This document shows positions 26,901 through 45,367 of a DNA stretch of 63,898 nt, in pieces (position 1 is the stretch's first letter; each line of letters begins with the position of its first letter). The stretch comes from Pseudomonadota bacterium (GTDB lineage Bacteria > Pseudomonadota > Alphaproteobacteria > Acetobacterales > Acetobacteraceae), in assembly GCA_021846225.1 (NCBI GenBank), contig JAJZCG010000003.1:1-63898 (forward strand). Direction: 5' to 3'. The position numbers and the translations under genes were made by a program. The notes below the pieces were generated by a model that was given only the letters and a program-made list of their open reading frames with translations, was not told the origin of the DNA and searched no databases.

Positions 26901-27578
26901 TTAGCGCTGCGGTGCTTGCTCGGCCGCGCGCTTATCTTGCGCCAGCGGGTCCTGCACCAGAACTTCACCCTTGAAAATCCAGACCTTCACGCCGCAAGCG
27001 CCATAGGTCGTCTTCGCCGTGGCCACACCGTAGTCGAGATCAGCGCGCAGCGTATGCAAAGGCACGCGGCCTTCACGATACCACTCAACACGCGCAATCT
27101 CAGCGCCGCCCAAACGGCCGCCGCAGGTGATCTTGATCCCCTGCGCGCCAAGACGCATCGCGGACTGCACCGCACGCTTCATCGCACGGCGGAAAGCCAC
27201 GCGGCGCTCCAGCTGCTGCGCGATATTCTCGGCCACCAGCGTTGCGTCGATCTCCGGCTTGCGGATTTCCATGATGTTCAGGGAAACCTCAGCCTTCGCC
27301 ATCGCCGACAATTCCTTGCGCAGCGAATCGATGTCCTGGCCCTTCTTGCCGATCACGACACCAGGGCGCGCGGCATAAATCGTCACGCGCGGCTTCTTTG
27401 CCGGACGCTCGATCACAACTTTGGAAACACCGGCCTGGCTGAGCTTGGCGCGCAAATGGTTACGCAGCTTCAAATCATCATGCAGCAGGCGGGCATAATC
27501 CTTGCCGGCATACCAGCGGCTGTCCCAGGTACGCGTAATGCCAAGGCGCAGCCCGATCGGATTGATCTTGTGACCCAT
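26901..27578 (-). CDS. rpsC: 30S ribosomal protein S3
   Basis: A 225-residue protein from ATG 27578 ([20 protein letters not shown]) with the KH-domain segment [20 protein letters not shown] and the C-terminal domain [20 protein letters not shown]. The upstream extension lies in rplV and is not used. S3 forms part of the mRNA entry tunnel helicase. Confidence 0.98.
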   Translation of the reverse strand: MGHKINPIGLRLGITRTWDSRWYAGKDYARLLHDDLKLRNHLRAKLSQAGVSKVVIERPAKKPRVTIYAARPGVVIGKKGQDIDSLRKELSAMAKAEVSLNIMEIRKPEIDATLVAENIAQQLERRVAFRRAMKRAVQSAMRLGAQGIKITCGGRLGGAEIARVEWYREGRVPLHTLRADLDYGVATAKTTYGACGVKVWIFKGEVLVQDPLAQDKRAAEQAPQR

Positions 27579-27579
27579 G

Positions 27580-28029
27580 TTATGCGGCCTCCCCGGCAGC
27601 TTTAGCGGTTTCAGACTTCTTGTGACCCGGGCGGGTATCGCGCATCGCCTTCTCAGACGGCTCACGCTCCTCCACCACGATCTTCAGATGGCTGAACCAC
27701 TTCTCCACGGTCGCGGAACGGCCGCGGCCACGCGCATGGAAACGCTTCATCACAATGCCGCGGCCCACTTCGGCCAGTTTCACAACCAGCTTATCAACGT
27801 CGAGCTGATGGTTGTTCTCGGCATTCGCAATCGCGCTCTCAAGCGTCTTCTTCACCTGCTTGGCGATGCGGCGCTTGCTGAAGGTCAGGTCCGCGAGGGC
27901 GCGGCCAGCCGGCAGGTTGCGAATCGATTCAGCGACCAGGTTCAGCTTGCGCGGGCTCACGCGCATGTTGCGCGTAATCGCCTGTGCCTGAATGTCCTCA
28001 AGGCCGCGTTCGGCTTTCGGTTTGCTCAT
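27580..28029 (-). CDS. rplV: 50S ribosomal protein L22
   Basis: A 149-residue protein from ATG 28029 ([20 protein letters not shown]) with [20 protein letters not shown] and [20 protein letters not shown], the tunnel-lining loop. The C-terminal [16 protein letters not shown]-like tail makes it longer than the 110-residue E. coli protein, as in many alphaproteobacteria. Confidence 0.97.
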   Translation of the reverse strand: MSKPKAERGLEDIQAQAITRNMRVSPRKLNLVAESIRNLPAGRALADLTFSKRRIAKQVKKTLESAIANAENNHQLDVDKLVVKLAEVGRGIVMKRFHARGRGRSATVEKWFSHLKIVVEEREPSEKAMRDTRPGHKKSETAKAAGEAA

Positions 28030-28030
28030 T

Positions 28031-28309
28031 TCAGCCCCGCTTCGCTTTCTTGTCGGCCGAATGACCCGTAAAGGTCCGTGTCGGCGAGAATTCACCGAAC
28101 TTATGGCCAACCATGTTTTCGTTCACCTGCACCGGCAGGAACTTCTTGCCGTTGTAGACGCCAAACGTCAGGCCCACGAATTGCGGCAGAATGGTGGAGC
28201 GGCGCGACCAGATCTTGATGATCTCGTTGCGGCCAGAAGCGCGCGATGCCTCCGCCTTACCCAACAGATACCCGTCAACAAACGGGCCTTTCCAAACAGA
28301 ACGTGACAT
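28031..28309 (-). CDS. rpsS: 30S ribosomal protein S19
   Basis: A 92-residue protein: [40 protein letters not shown] and [20 protein letters not shown], textbook S19, located in the head of the small subunit with S13. It is three bases after the rplB stop. Confidence 0.98.
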   Translation of the reverse strand: MSRSVWKGPFVDGYLLGKAEASRASGRNEIIKIWSRRSTILPQFVGLTFGVYNGKKFLPVQVNENMVGHKFGEFSPTRTFTGHSADKKAKRG

Positions 28310-28312
28310 CTA

Positions 28313-29146
28313 TCAGCCCTTCCCGCTCTTAGCGCGGCGGATGATGAGATCATCCGTACGTTTATTGCTACGCGTCTTCGCACCCTTGGTCGGCTTGCCC
28401 CACGGCGTAACCGGATGGCGGCCACCAGAGGTACGGCCCTCGCCACCACCATGCGGGTGATCGACCGGGTTCATCACAACACCGCGGTTATGCGGACGGC
28501 GGCCCATCCACACCCGGCGGCCAGCCTTGCCAAGCTGCTCGTTCTGGTGATCAGCGTTCGAAACAGCGCCGATCGTCGCCATGCACTCGGCGCGCACAAT
28601 GCGAAGCTCACCGGACATCAGCTTGACCTGGGCATAACCCTGGTCCTTCCCAACCAGCTGCGCGAACGTGCCGGCCGAACGTGCCATCTTGCCACCGGCG
28701 CCCACTTTGAGCTCGATGTTGTGGATGATCGTGCCAACCGGGATCGCGGCCAGCGGCATCGCATTGCCGGGCTTAATATCAACGCGCAGACCGGAAACCA
28801 CCGGATCGCCCGCCTTCAGGCGCTGCGGCGCCAGGATGTAGGCCAGCTCGCCATCGGCATATTTGATCAGGGCGATAAACGCGGTGCGGTTCGGGTCATA
28901 TTCCAGACGCTCAACCGTCGCCGCCACATCAAATTTGCGGCGCTTGAAATCAACGATACGATAGGACTGCTTATGTCCACCGCCGCGGAACCGGCTGGTG
29001 ATACGGCCGTGGTTGTTACGCCCACCGGTCGAATGCTTGCCTTCGGTCAGGCCCTTAACAGGCTTGCCCTTCCACAGCTCGCTGCGGTCAATCAGGACGG
29101 TGCCGCGAAGGCTCGCCGTGACGGGATTAAAATGCTTCAGTGCCAT
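28313..29146 (-). CDS. rplB: 50S ribosomal protein L2
   Basis: A 277-residue protein: [40 protein letters not shown] and the near-invariant [20 protein letters not shown] followed by [21 protein letters not shown]2 contacts the peptidyl-transferase centre and bridges the subunits. It lies between rplW and rpsS in the S10 section. Confidence 0.98.
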   Translation of the reverse strand: MALKHFNPVTASLRGTVLIDRSELWKGKPVKGLTEGKHSTGGRNNHGRITSRFRGGGHKQSYRIVDFKRRKFDVAATVERLEYDPNRTAFIALIKYADGELAYILAPQRLKAGDPVVSGLRVDIKPGNAMPLAAIPVGTIIHNIELKVGAGGKMARSAGTFAQLVGKDQGYAQVKLMSGELRIVRAECMATIGAVSNADHQNEQLGKAGRRVWMGRRPHNRGVVMNPVDHPHGGGEGRTSGGRHPVTPWGKPTKGAKTRSNKRTDDLIIRRAKSGKG

Positions 29147-29156
29147 AGTCCGCGCC

Positions 29157-29468
29157 TTATGCCAGACCGGTTGTGAAATCGATGCTCTCGCCTTCGGCGA
29201 GGGTCACGAACGCTTTCTTCACGTCAGAGCGCACACCAGGGCGGCCCTTGAACCGCTTGGTCTTGCCCTTGGTGATCAACGTATTCACACCAGTTACTTT
29301 TACTTTGAACAGGGTCTCGATCGCCGCCTTGATTTCCGGCTTCGTCGCATCGGACGCAACCTTGAAAACAAACTGGTTCTTCTCGGAAAGCAGCGTTGCC
29401 TTCTCGGTGATATGCGGCGCGCGCACGACTTCGTACATCCGCTCCGGCGTAATCTTCACGGTGCTCAT
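29157..29468 (-). CDS. rplW: 50S ribosomal protein L23
   Basis: A 103-residue protein with [20 protein letters not shown] and [20 protein letters not shown], typical L23, docking site for trigger factor at the tunnel exit. Its start overlaps the rplD stop by four bases. Confidence 0.97.
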   Translation of the reverse strand: MSTVKITPERMYEVVRAPHITEKATLLSEKNQFVFKVASDATKPEIKAAIETLFKVKVTGVNTLITKGKTKRFKGRPGVRSDVKKAFVTLAEGESIDFTTGLA

Positions 29469-30079
29469 GCCAGGCGCTCCTTCAAGCCATCAATGCCGGC
29501 CTTGGTGATCACCAGCACGTCATGCTGCACGATATCGTACACATTGGCGCCGATCACCGGCAGAATATCCAAACCCTGAACATTGCGGCTGGCGCGCAGG
29601 AAGTTCTGGTCAACAGCGGCATCGACGATCAACGCCGACTTCCAACCGAAGTTCTTCACTTTCGCAGCCACGTCCTTAGTCTTTTCCAAAGAACCGACAG
29701 CATCCAGAACAACCAGCTTGCCCTCGGCGGCCTTCAGCGACAGCGCCGAAAGCAGGCCCAAACGGCGAACCTTCTTATTCAGGTTATAGCCATGGTCACG
29801 AACGACCGGCCCATGCACCACGCCACCCGTCCGGAACTGCGGCGCACGCAAAGAACCCTGACGCGCGTTACCCGTGCCCTTCTGCTTGAACGGCTTACGG
29901 GTCGTGCCCGAAACCTCGCCCATGCCCTTGGTCTTGTGATTGCCGGAGCGGCGCTTGGCCAGCTGCCAGTGAATCACCCGCGCAATCACATCCGCGCGCG
30001 GCGCAATACCGAAAATCTCGTCCGGCAGCTCAGCGCTGCCAGCGGTTTTCGCATCCATATCGTAAATATCATATTTCAT
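29465..30079 (-). CDS. rplD: 50S ribosomal protein L4
   Basis: A 204-residue protein with [20 protein letters not shown] and [20 protein letters not shown], the extended tunnel loop of L4. In E. coli L4 autoregulates the S10 operon by attenuation; no matching leader was recognised here, because rpsJ is fused into a longer transcript starting further upstream. Confidence 0.97.
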   Translation of the reverse strand: MKYDIYDMDAKTAGSAELPDEIFGIAPRADVIARVIHWQLAKRRSGNHKTKGMGEVSGTTRKPFKQKGTGNARQGSLRAPQFRTGGVVHGPVVRDHGYNLNKKVRRLGLLSALSLKAAEGKLVVLDAVGSLEKTKDVAAKVKNFGWKSALIVDAAVDQNFLRASRNVQGLDILPVIGANVYDIVQHDVLVITKAGIDGLKERLA

Positions 30080-30083
30080 CGGC

Positions 30084-30758
30084 TCAGCCCTTCAATGCTG
30101 CAGGGTAGGCGGCATCAGCCGGCCGTGCCTTCTTGATCGCATCGCGCAGCAGAACATAGCTGCCCTTGGAGCCCGGCACAGCGCCGCGGATGAGCACGAG
30201 ATTGCGCTCCTCATCCAGCCCCGCAACCTGCAGGTTCAGCGTGGTCACGCGCTCCTGGCCGAGATGGCCAGGCATCTTCTTGTTCTTGAAGGTCTTGCCC
30301 GGATCCTGACGGTTACCGGTCGAACCAAGGCTACGATGGCTGACGGAAACACCGTGCGAGGCTTCAAGACCCGCGAAGTTCCAGCGCTTCATGCCGCCGG
30401 CAAAGCCCTTGCCCTTGGTGATGCCCGCAACGTCGACAAACTGGCCAACCGAGAAATGCGACGGCGAAAGCTGCGCGCCCGGCTGCAGCAGCGCATCGTC
30501 CGCAACGCGGAACTCAACCAGCTTCATCGAAGGTTCCACCTGCGCCTTGGCGAAATGCCCCTTCTGCGGCTTGCTCACATTCTTCGGCTTGGCCTTGCCA
30601 AAACCGAGCTGCACAGCGGAGTAGCCGTCATTTTCAACAGTCCGCGCCGCCACAACCCGCACCTCGTCGAGATGAAGAACCGTGACCGGCACATGCGTGC
30701 CGTCATCTTTGAACAACCGGGTCATCCCCAGTTTTTTTGCAATTACACCGGTACGCAT
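30084..30758 (-). CDS. rplC: 50S ribosomal protein L3
   Basis: A 224-residue protein starting [20 protein letters not shown], with [20 protein letters not shown] and [20 protein letters not shown] (the conserved loop whose Gln is often methylated), then [13 protein letters not shown]3 is an assembly initiator near the peptidyl-transferase centre. It is four bases upstream of rplD. Confidence 0.98.
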   Translation of the reverse strand: MRTGVIAKKLGMTRLFKDDGTHVPVTVLHLDEVRVVAARTVENDGYSAVQLGFGKAKPKNVSKPQKGHFAKAQVEPSMKLVEFRVADDALLQPGAQLSPSHFSVGQFVDVAGITKGKGFAGGMKRWNFAGLEASHGVSVSHRSLGSTGNRQDPGKTFKNKKMPGHLGQERVTTLNLQVAGLDEERNLVLIRGAVPGSKGSYVLLRDAIKKARPADAAYPAALKG

Positions 30759-30772
30759 AATACCACCTAAGC

Positions 30773-31081
30773 TTAGATCTTAATTTCGACTTCAACGCCT
30801 GCAGCGAGGTCCAGCTTCATCAGCGCGTCCACGGTCTGCGGGGTCGGGTCAACGATATCCAGCAAGCGGCGATGAGTCCGAATCTCGAACTGCTCGCGGC
30901 TCTTCTTGTCCACATGCGGCGAACGGTTCACGGTGAACCGTTCGATATGTGTCGGCAACGGAATTGGCCCCCGCACCTGCGCGCCTGTACGCTTCGCCGT
31001 GTTGACGATGTCCTTCGTGCTGTTATCCAGCACGCGGTGATCATACGCCTTCAGGCGGATACGGATGTTTTGGTTGTCCAT
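30773..31081 (-). CDS. rpsJ: 30S ribosomal protein S10 (NusE)
   Basis: A 102-residue protein: [40 protein letters not shown] and [20 protein letters not shown], invariant S10 features. It also acts as NusE in transcription antitermination. It follows tuf by 40 bases and heads the S10 cluster. Confidence 0.98.
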   Translation of the reverse strand: MDNQNIRIRLKAYDHRVLDNSTKDIVNTAKRTGAQVRGPIPLPTHIERFTVNRSPHVDKKSREQFEIRTHRRLLDIVDPTPQTVDALMKLDLAAGVEVEIKI

Positions 31082-31121
31082 CTTAACTCAAGCTCTTTTC
31101 ACAGATACAGGGGGCCGAAAC

Positions 31122-32309
31122 TTACTTCGTTACCTTGGCGACAACGCCCGAACCAACGGTCCGGCCGCCTTCGCGGATGGCGAAGCGCAGACCGTCGTCC
31201 ATGGCGATCGGGGCGATCAGCTCGACTTCGATCGTCACGTTATCACCAGGCATCACCATCTCGGTGCCTTCCTGCAGGGTCACCACACCAGTAACGTCGG
31301 TGGTGCGGAAGTAGAACTGCGGACGGTAGTTGGTGAAGAACGGGGTATGACGGCCGCCTTCTTCCTTCGTCAGAATATAAGCCTGACCCTGGAACTTGGT
31401 GTGCGGCGTGATGGAACCCGGCGCCGCCAAAACCTGGCCGCGCTCAATGTCTTCACGCTTCGTGCCACGCAGCAGCGCGCCGATGTTGTCGCCGGCCTCA
31501 CCCTGATCGAGCAGCTTACGGAACATTTCAACGCCGGTGACAATGGTCTTCGTGGTCGCACGCAGACCAACGATCTCAACTTCCTCACCAACCTTGATCA
31601 CGCCGCGCTCAACGCGCCCGGTGGCCACGGTGCCACGGCCGGAGATCGAGAACACGTCTTCGACCGGCATCAGGAAGGGCTTGTCGATAGCGCGTTCCGG
31701 CTGCGGAATGTACTCGTCAACCGCCTTCATCAGCTCCAGGATCGCCTGCTCGCCGATTTCCGGGGTCTTGTCTTCCAGGGCGGCAACAGCCGAACCCTTG
31801 ATGACCGGGATATTGTCACCGTCGAAGCCGTACTTGCTCAACAGCTCGCGCACTTCCATCTCAACCAGCTCGACCAGATCGGGGTCAGCCAGATCCATCT
31901 TGTTCAGGAACACGACCAGCGCCGGCACGCCAACCTGGCGGGCGAGCAGGATGTGCTCACGGGTCTGCGGCATCGGGCCGTCAGCCGCGGAAACAACGAG
32001 GATCGCGCCGTCCATCTGCGCGGCACCGGTGATCATGTTCTTCACATAGTCAGCGTGGCCGGGGCAGTCGACATGCGCGTAATGGCGGTTGGCGGTCTCG
32101 TACTCAACGTGAGCGGTCGAGATCGTGATGCCGCGGGCGCGCTCTTCCGGCGCCTTGTCGATCATGTCGTATGCGGTGAAGGTCGCGCCGCCGGACTTCG
32201 CCAACACCTTGGTGATGGCGGCAGTCAGCGAGGTCTTGCCATGATCGACGTGGCCGATCGTGCCAATGTTCAGATGCGGCTTATTCCGCTCAAATTTTGA
32301 TTTGGCCAT
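31122..32309 (-). CDS. tuf: Elongation factor Tu
   Basis: A 395-residue GTPase delivering aminoacyl-tRNA. The G1 motif [11 protein letters not shown]3 [11 protein letters not shown] and G4 FLNKMDLAD are all present, followed by the beta-barrel domains ([29 protein letters not shown]). It directly follows rpsG with only 47 bases between, so fusA (EF-G), normally found at this place, is missing here and must be encoded elsewhere. Confidence 0.98.
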   Translation of the reverse strand: MAKSKFERNKPHLNIGTIGHVDHGKTSLTAAITKVLAKSGGATFTAYDMIDKAPEERARGITISTAHVEYETANRHYAHVDCPGHADYVKNMITGAAQMDGAILVVSAADGPMPQTREHILLARQVGVPALVVFLNKMDLADPDLVELVEMEVRELLSKYGFDGDNIPVIKGSAVAALEDKTPEIGEQAILELMKAVDEYIPQPERAIDKPFLMPVEDVFSISGRGTVATGRVERGVIKVGEEVEIVGLRATTKTIVTGVEMFRKLLDQGEAGDNIGALLRGTKREDIERGQVLAAPGSITPHTKFQGQAYILTKEEGGRHTPFFTNYRPQFYFRTTDVTGVVTLQEGTEMVMPGDNVTIEVELIAPIAMDDGLRFAIREGGRTVGSGVVAKVTK

Positions 32310-32356
32310 TTGTCTGCTCCGTGCGGGCTAAAAACTTAAAGATTTGGTTGTCGTAT

Positions 32357-32833
32357 TTACCAGCGGTAATGGCTGAAAGCCTTGTTGGCTTCGGCCATAC
32401 GGTGGGTGTCCTCACGCTTCTTAACAGCAGAACCGCGATTGTTCACCGCATCCTGCAGTTCGTTGGAGAGACGCTCTTCCATCGTATGCTCACCGCGCTT
32501 GCGGGCCGAGTCGATGATCCAGCGGATCGCCAGAGCCTGGCGGCGCTCGGAGCGCACTTCAACCGGCACCTGATAGGTCGCACCACCAACGCGGCGCGAA
32601 CGCACTTCAATCGCCGGCTTCACATTGTCGAGCGCTTCGTGGAACAGGCGCACAGGGTCGGCATTCGCCCCGCCACGCTTCTTCAACACATCAAGCGCAC
32701 CGTAGACAATGCCTTCGGCGGCGGATTTCTTCCCATCGTACATCAACACGTTCATGAAACGGCTGATCACAATATCCCCGAACTTGGCATCCGGGAGAAC
32801 TTCGCGTTTTACGGCGCGGCGGCGTCTGCTCAT
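32357..32833 (-). CDS. rpsG: 30S ribosomal protein S7
   Basis: A 158-residue protein: [59 protein letters not shown] and NKAFSHYRW, standard S7. It nucleates assembly of the 30S head and in E. coli represses the str operon. It is 14 bases behind rpsL. Confidence 0.98.
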   Translation of the reverse strand: MSRRRRAVKREVLPDAKFGDIVISRFMNVLMYDGKKSAAEGIVYGALDVLKKRGGANADPVRLFHEALDNVKPAIEVRSRRVGGATYQVPVEVRSERRQALAIRWIIDSARKRGEHTMEERLSNELQDAVNNRGSAVKKREDTHRMAEANKAFSHYRW

Positions 32834-32847
32834 ATCTCTGCTCTCTC

Positions 32848-33219
32848 TTACTTCGGCCGCTTCGCGCCATACAGCGAGCGGCGCTTACGGCGCTTGGGCA
32901 AACCCTGCGTATCCAGCACACCGCGCAGGATGTGGTAGCGCACGCCCGGCAAGTCTTTCACACGGCCGCCGCGGATCAGCACCACGGAGTGCTCCTGCAG
33001 GTTATGGCCTTCACCGGGGATGTAGCTCACCACCTCGAAACCATTGGTCAGGCGCACCTTTGCGACCTTACGAAGCGCCGAGTTCGGCTTCTTCGGCGTG
33101 GTCGTATAAACGCGCGTGCAAACGCCGCGCTTCTGGGGGCAACCCTCAAGGGCCGGCACCTTGTTCCGCTTCGGCGCGGGCTCACGGCCCTTGGCGATCA
33201 ACTGATTAATGGTCGGCAT
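32848..33219 (-). CDS. rpsL: 30S ribosomal protein S12
   Basis: A 123-residue protein: [40 protein letters not shown] and [20 protein letters not shown]. Lysine is present at positions 43 and 88, the wild-type state associated with streptomycin sensitivity. S12 controls decoding accuracy. It heads the str section behind a leader with its own predicted promoter. Confidence 0.98.
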   Translation of the reverse strand: MPTINQLIAKGREPAPKRNKVPALEGCPQKRGVCTRVYTTTPKKPNSALRKVAKVRLTNGFEVVSYIPGEGHNLQEHSVVLIRGGRVKDLPGVRYHILRGVLDTQGLPKRRKRRSLYGAKRPK

Positions 33220-33278
33220 ATCTCATCCTGCTTCGTGTGTTCCCCGCGCCCCGGATCATTCCAGTACAGGTCATCCAT

Positions 33279-33314
33279 AAAAAACGGCCGCAAGCCGGAA
33301 TGTCCTGCTTGCGG
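33279..33314 (-). terminator. Terminator/attenuator in the rpsL leader
   Basis: On the minus strand CCGCAAGC is followed by an eleven-base loop and GCTTGCGG, then CCG and six T residues. This is a good intrinsic terminator. It sits between the predicted promoter and rpsL, so it would attenuate the str operon or separate it from upstream read-through. Confidence 0.65.
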
Positions 33315-33426
33315 AAACGACTCCAGCACGCGGCCTTAGTTCCGGTCTCCCGGGACGGCGCCGCACGCGCCAGATTTTTCATCGACAACCCGCGCCTGAA
33401 GAAGTCCCAGAGCCACGAGAGCGCCT

Positions 33427-33455
33427 TCCTTAAGAGCCCCCCACCCCCAAGTCAA
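33427..33455 (-). promoter_or_regulatory. Predicted sigma-70 promoter for the rpsL (str) operon
   Basis: On the minus strand TTGACT (33455-33450) and TAAGGA (33432-33427) are separated by exactly 17 bases. The -35 is nearly consensus; the -10 is moderate. It lies about 200 bases upstream of rpsL, downstream of the rpoC terminator-like hairpin. Confidence 0.5.
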
Positions 33456-33540
33456 GCATTAGCGCCCGACTCAATGGCAGAAAAACCCAGGTAACGGTTT
33501 TGGGCATGGCTCTCGCGCGCCGCCCACCCGCCACAACGCG

Positions 33541-33570
33541 AAACGGCGCCCCAGGGCGGGGCGCCGTTCC
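33541..33570 (-). terminator. Hairpin terminator downstream of rpoC or upstream of the str promoter
   Basis: AACGGCGCCCC (33542-33552) pairs perfectly with GGGGCGCCGTT (33558-33568). It lies upstream (higher coordinates are rpoC) in a short spacer, 30 bases beyond the rpoC stop in the direction of transcription. The T-run is poor, so termination may be partial. Confidence 0.6.
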
Positions 33571-33600
33571 ATTCAACCAGCCAAAAAGCCTGTCTCCAGC

Positions 33601-37764
<4,164 letters not shown>

Positions 37765-37816
37765 TCATCACCCTTGAACCGCCGGATGCAGGGTCTCCCC
37801 CGCACCCGGCTATAGA

Positions 37817-42013
<4,197 letters not shown>

Positions 42014-42053
42014 CCTCGCTTTTAAATTTTAGCTCAGTCTTACAAAAACAGGC

Positions 42054-42085
42054 GGCAGGCGATCACCAAACGGTAATCGCCTGCC
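42054..42085 (-). terminator. Attenuator-like hairpin between rplL and rpoB
   Basis: GGCAGGCGAT (42054-42063) pairs exactly with ATCGCCTGCC (42076-42085). On the minus strand it is followed by GCCTGTTTTTG, a short T-run. In E. coli a partial terminator at the same place sets the ratio of ribosomal protein to polymerase synthesis; the same role is inferred here. Confidence 0.7.
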
Positions 42086-42135
42086 CTTTAGGCATATAAC
42101 CGCCGCAGCCAGTGGCCACGGCGGTGATAAGTGAA

Positions 42136-42516
42136 TTACTTGACTTCGACAGTCGCGCCATTCTCTTCCAGTGTCTTCTTGATCGCGGCAGCCTCGTCCT
42201 TCGTCGCGTTTTCCTTGACGGTCTTCGGGGCGCCCTCAACCAGGTCCTTCGCTTCCTTCAGGCCAAGACCCGTGATGGTGCGAATTTCCTTGATGACGTT
42301 GATCTTCTTGTCGCCAGCGCTGGCGAGGATCACGGTGAACTCGGTCTGCTCTTCAACGGGAGCGGCGGCAGCGCCACCACCGGCCGGCGCAGCGGCAACA
42401 GCCACCGGCGCAGCGGCGGAAACGCCCCACTTCTCTTCGAGCAGCTTGGAGAGCTCAGCGGCCTCCAGCACGGTCAGCTTCGACAGCTCTTCAACGAGCG
42501 CGTTCAGGTCAGCCAT
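42136..42516 (-). CDS. rplL: 50S ribosomal protein L7/L12
   Basis: A 126-residue acidic protein: [20 protein letters not shown], an Ala/Pro/Gly hinge ([14 protein letters not shown]), then the factor-binding C-terminal domain EKTEFTVIL-like with [20 protein letters not shown]. It forms the stalk recruiting translation GTPases with L10. Confidence 0.98.
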   Translation of the reverse strand: MADLNALVEELSKLTVLEAAELSKLLEEKWGVSAAAPVAVAAAPAGGGAAAAPVEEQTEFTVILASAGDKKINVIKEIRTITGLGLKEAKDLVEGAPKTVKENATKDEAAAIKKTLEENGATVEVK

Positions 42517-42609
42517 TTAAAAATTCCTTCGTGTAAGTAGGCTTTGATAGGTTCATTGCAAGGCCGCACCACGCGGCCCCGCGAATTACGACAAGATCTC
42601 GAAGAGCCT

Positions 42610-43134
42610 TCAGGCCGCCTCGCTCTTGTTGGCATCGGCATACGCCGCGAAAACCCGTGCAAGCTGTCCGGCCGGCGCCTGGAGCACGCCCGCGACCTTG
42701 GTTGCGGGAGCATTGAGCAGCCCCAGCAGCTTGGCACGCAGCGAATCCAGAGACGGCAGTTCGGCAAGCGCCTTAACACCAGCTACATCGAGCAGCTGGG
42801 TGCCAAGCGCACCGCCCACCAGAACAAACTTGTCATTGGTCTTGGCGAAGTCGACAGCGGCTTTCGCCACGGCAACCGGGTCTTTCGACCAGGAAATCGC
42901 CGTGGGCCCCTTCATCAGGGGGGCCAAACCGTCAAACCGGGTTCCATCAAGAGCAAGCAAAGCCAGACGATTCTTCGCAACCTTGAAGCTCGCTCCCGCC
43001 GCCCGCATCTTCCGGCGCAGATCCGTGACTTCGGCAACCGTCATGCCCGCATTGCGCGTCACAACAACCATCGAGGTCTCGGCAAACACCGTAGACAACT
43101 CAGCGACGAATTCACGCTTCTCTATGCGATCCAC
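42610..43134 (-). CDS. rplJ: 50S ribosomal protein L10
   Basis: A 174-residue protein. GTG 43134 ([19 protein letters not shown]) with GGAGA seven bases upstream is preferred over the longer frame, which runs into the leader; a TTG at 43146 is the other option. [20 protein letters not shown] and [15 protein letters not shown] are the L10 core. L10 anchors L7/L12 and usually represses its own operon by binding the leader mRNA. Confidence 0.95.
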   Translation of the reverse strand: MDRIEKREFVAELSTVFAETSMVVVTRNAGMTVAEVTDLRRKMRAAGASFKVAKNRLALLALDGTRFDGLAPLMKGPTAISWSKDPVAVAKAAVDFAKTNDKFVLVGGALGTQLLDVAGVKALAELPSLDSLRAKLLGLLNAPATKVAGVLQAPAGQLARVFAAYADANKSEAA

Positions 43135-43449
43135 ATCCGTCTCCAACTTGCGGCAACGCATCACCTGATGCGCCGCCAGGTTACCCAAGGTGCTCCAGGA
43201 CCATCCCAAAGCACCAATCGCCTGTCCTATTCATCAGAACCACCAAAACCCCTGCTTAACGCAAAGCCTCTGGCACCTCGTCTACCACTTGCGGGATCGC
43301 TCCCATCAAACCTCACGGTACAAGCGGTCTCGGACAGGTATCAGCGGGGTTACCCCCGCCTGCCCATGGCGGCCGTTAAGCCGCCATGAATTTCGTCAAC
43401 TCAGAACGCAGGCGGCCGTTAAGCCGCCACGTATCTCGTCAGCCTGAAA
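43135..43449 (-). promoter_or_regulatory. rplA-rplJ spacer: probable L10 leader region with twin hairpins
   Basis: This 315-base non-coding gap sits where the autoregulatory L10 leader RNA is found in many bacteria. It contains two near-identical hairpins built on GGCGGCCGTTAAGCCGCC: 43365-43388 (extended by CAT/ATG) and 43411-43428. Beyond them lies a long structured stretch, 43200-43350. The function as an L10-L12 binding leader follows from position and family knowledge; the kink-turn itself was not resolved. Confidence 0.6.
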
Positions 43450-44142
43450 TCAGGCCGTAACGCTCGCCACATCCACGCGGATGCCCGGGCCCATCGTCGA
43501 GCTCATCGCAACCTTCTGCAGATAGGTGCCCTTGGCGCCCGTCGGCTTGGCCTTCTGCACCGCGTCGATCAACGCCTTCGCGTTCTCGACCAGGCTGGCG
43601 TCATCAAAGCTCGCCTTGCCGATACCGGCATGGATGATACCCGCCTTCTCGGCGCGGAACTCAACCTGGCCGGACTTGGCGGCCGTCACGGCGCCCTTCA
43701 CGTCCATGGTCACGGTGCCGAGCTTGGGGTTCGGCATCAGGCCGCGCGGGCCCAAAATCTTACCCAGACGGCCAACCAACGCCATCATATCCGGCGTCGC
43801 GATGCAGCGGTCGAACTGAATGTCGCCAGCCTGCACCTTCTCGGCCAGATCATCGGCGCCCACCACGTCGGCGCCAGCGGCCAGAGCCTCGTCAGCCTTG
43901 GCGCCACGGGCGAACACGCCCACGCGCAACACCTTGCCGGTGCCGTTGGGCAGCGAGATCAGGCCACGCACCATCTGGTCGGCATGGCGCGGGTCGATGC
44001 CCAGGTTCAGCGAAATCTCGATGGTCTCATCGAACTTCGCCTTCGCATTCGCCTTCGCCAGGGCCACAGCCTCGGTCAGGGCATAATTCTTGTTGCGGTC
44101 CACATTGGCGCGGGCGGCGGTCAAGCGTTTATCATGTGCCAT
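43450..44142 (-). CDS. rplA: 50S ribosomal protein L1
   Basis: A 230-residue protein: [40 protein letters not shown] and [20 protein letters not shown], then [20 protein letters not shown]. It forms the mobile L1 stalk releasing E-site tRNA and in E. coli represses the L11 operon. It is five bases behind rplK. Confidence 0.98.
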   Translation of the reverse strand: MAHDKRLTAARANVDRNKNYALTEAVALAKANAKAKFDETIEISLNLGIDPRHADQMVRGLISLPNGTGKVLRVGVFARGAKADEALAAGADVVGADDLAEKVQAGDIQFDRCIATPDMMALVGRLGKILGPRGLMPNPKLGTVTMDVKGAVTAAKSGQVEFRAEKAGIIHAGIGKASFDDASLVENAKALIDAVQKAKPTGAKGTYLQKVAMSSTMGPGIRVDVASVTA

Positions 44143-44146
44143 CGGT

Positions 44147-44581
44147 TCAGCCCTCCACCACGGTCACGCCCATGGAGCGCGCCGAGCCAATCAACATCCG
44201 CACCGCGCCATCAACATCGTTGGCGTTCATGTGGATCATCTTCTTTTCCGCGATCTCGCGCAGCTGCGCCATCGTCACCTTGCCAACCGCGGCGCCCTTG
44301 CCCGGCGTGGTCGTGCCCTTGGTGATGCCCGCAGCCTTCTTCAGGAAGTAGGTGTTCGGCGGGGTCTTCATCACGAAGCTGAAGGTACGGTCACCGAACG
44401 CGGTGATCACGACCGGAACCGGCATGCCGGGCTCAAGCCCTTGCGTGGCGGCGTTGAATTCCTTGACGAACTGCATGATGTTCAAACCACGCTGGCCCAG
44501 CGCCGGACCCACCGGCGGTGAGGGGTTCGCCTTGCCTGCAGGGATCTGCAGCTTGATATAACCGACAATCTTCTTTGCCAT
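44147..44581 (-). CDS. rplK: 50S ribosomal protein L11
   Basis: A 144-residue protein: [40 protein letters not shown] and [20 protein letters not shown], typical L11, part of the GTPase-associated centre. It is the first gene of the superoperon here. The secE/nusG pair normally upstream is replaced by the divergent pncA gene, so the rplK promoter must lie in 44582-44740. Confidence 0.98.
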   Translation of the reverse strand: MAKKIVGYIKLQIPAGKANPSPPVGPALGQRGLNIMQFVKEFNAATQGLEPGMPVPVVITAFGDRTFSFVMKTPPNTYFLKKAAGITKGTTTPGKGAAVGKVTMAQLREIAEKKMIHMNANDVDGAVRMLIGSARSMGVTVVEG

Positions 44582-44740
44582 TTCTGGCTCCTTAATCCTT
44601 TGGCACGCGCCAATGGACCGCGGTACAACCGGCCGGGCGAACCATCACCCAACCTCCCACGTTCCTTGAGGGGGGGAGCCTTACAGTATTCAGCGGCCCC
44701 CTGTCTATATGTCCGGCGACAAATTGCTTATACCCCTGCC

Positions 44741-45358
44741 ATGCAAAATCAGGCAGCCCTCCTCGTCATCGACGTCCAGAACGATTTCTGCCCCGGCGGC
44801 GCCCTGGCCGTGCCGGACGGCGGCGCCATCATCCCCCTCATCAACCGCCTCGCCGCCAAATTCGCCACCGTGGTCCTCACGCAGGACTGGCACCCCCCCG
44901 CCCACATCTCCTTCGCCGCCAGCCACCCGGGCAAACAGCCCTTCCAGACAATCGCGCTCCCCTACGGCGAACAGGTGCTCTGGCCCACCCATTGCGTGCA
45001 AACAACCCCAGGCGCGGCTTTGCACCCGGATCTCGCCATCCCCCACGCCGGGCTGATCCTGCGCAAGGGCCTGCACCCTAACATCGACAGCTACTCAGCC
45101 TTCCTGGAGGCTGACCGCACCACCAAAACCGGGCTGGACGGTTATTTTTCCTCGCGCGGCATCACCGAACTCTACCTCTGCGGCCTCGCGACCGACTATT
45201 GCGTCGCCTGGTCGGCCGAGGATGCGCGCCGCTTCGGCTTCAAAACCACCGTCATCGAGGACGCCTGCCGCGCCATCGACCTCAACGCCTCCCTCACCGC
45301 CGCCTGGAGCCGCCTGCAAGCCGCCGGCGTCACCCGCGCCCACAGCGCCGCGCTGTAA
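44741..45358 (+). CDS. pncA: Nicotinamidase
   Basis: A 205-residue cysteine hydrolase of the isochorismatase-like fold converting nicotinamide to nicotinate in NAD salvage. ATG 44741 is chosen over a longer frame. The triad shows in ALLVIDVQNDFCPGG (Asp), LILRKGLHP (Lys) and CGLATDYCVAWSA (Cys); metal ligands lie in TQDWHPPAHISFA. It is divergent from rplK and followed nine bases later by a glycosyltransferase gene. Confidence 0.93.
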   Translation: MQNQAALLVIDVQNDFCPGGALAVPDGGAIIPLINRLAAKFATVVLTQDWHPPAHISFAASHPGKQPFQTIALPYGEQVLWPTHCVQTTPGAALHPDLAIPHAGLILRKGLHPNIDSYSAFLEADRTTKTGLDGYFSSRGITELYLCGLATDYCVAWSAEDARRFGFKTTVIEDACRAIDLNASLTAAWSRLQAAGVTRAHSAAL

Positions 45359-45367
45359 TCCCTCCCC

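Larger units (their letters stand above)
33220..33600. other. rpoC-rpsL intergenic region (str leader)
   Basis: This 381-base gap between rpoC and rpsL holds the rpoC terminator-like hairpin, a predicted promoter and a leader with a terminator-like hairpin plus T6. A 60-codon open frame crosses the leader (33206-33388, minus) but has no family character and is not called. Confidence 0.6.

Noticed and set aside
33206-33388. 60-codon frame in the rpsL leader
   Set aside because: It overlaps the hairpin terminator and the rpsL start and has no coding character; a leader peptide cannot be excluded but is not supported.
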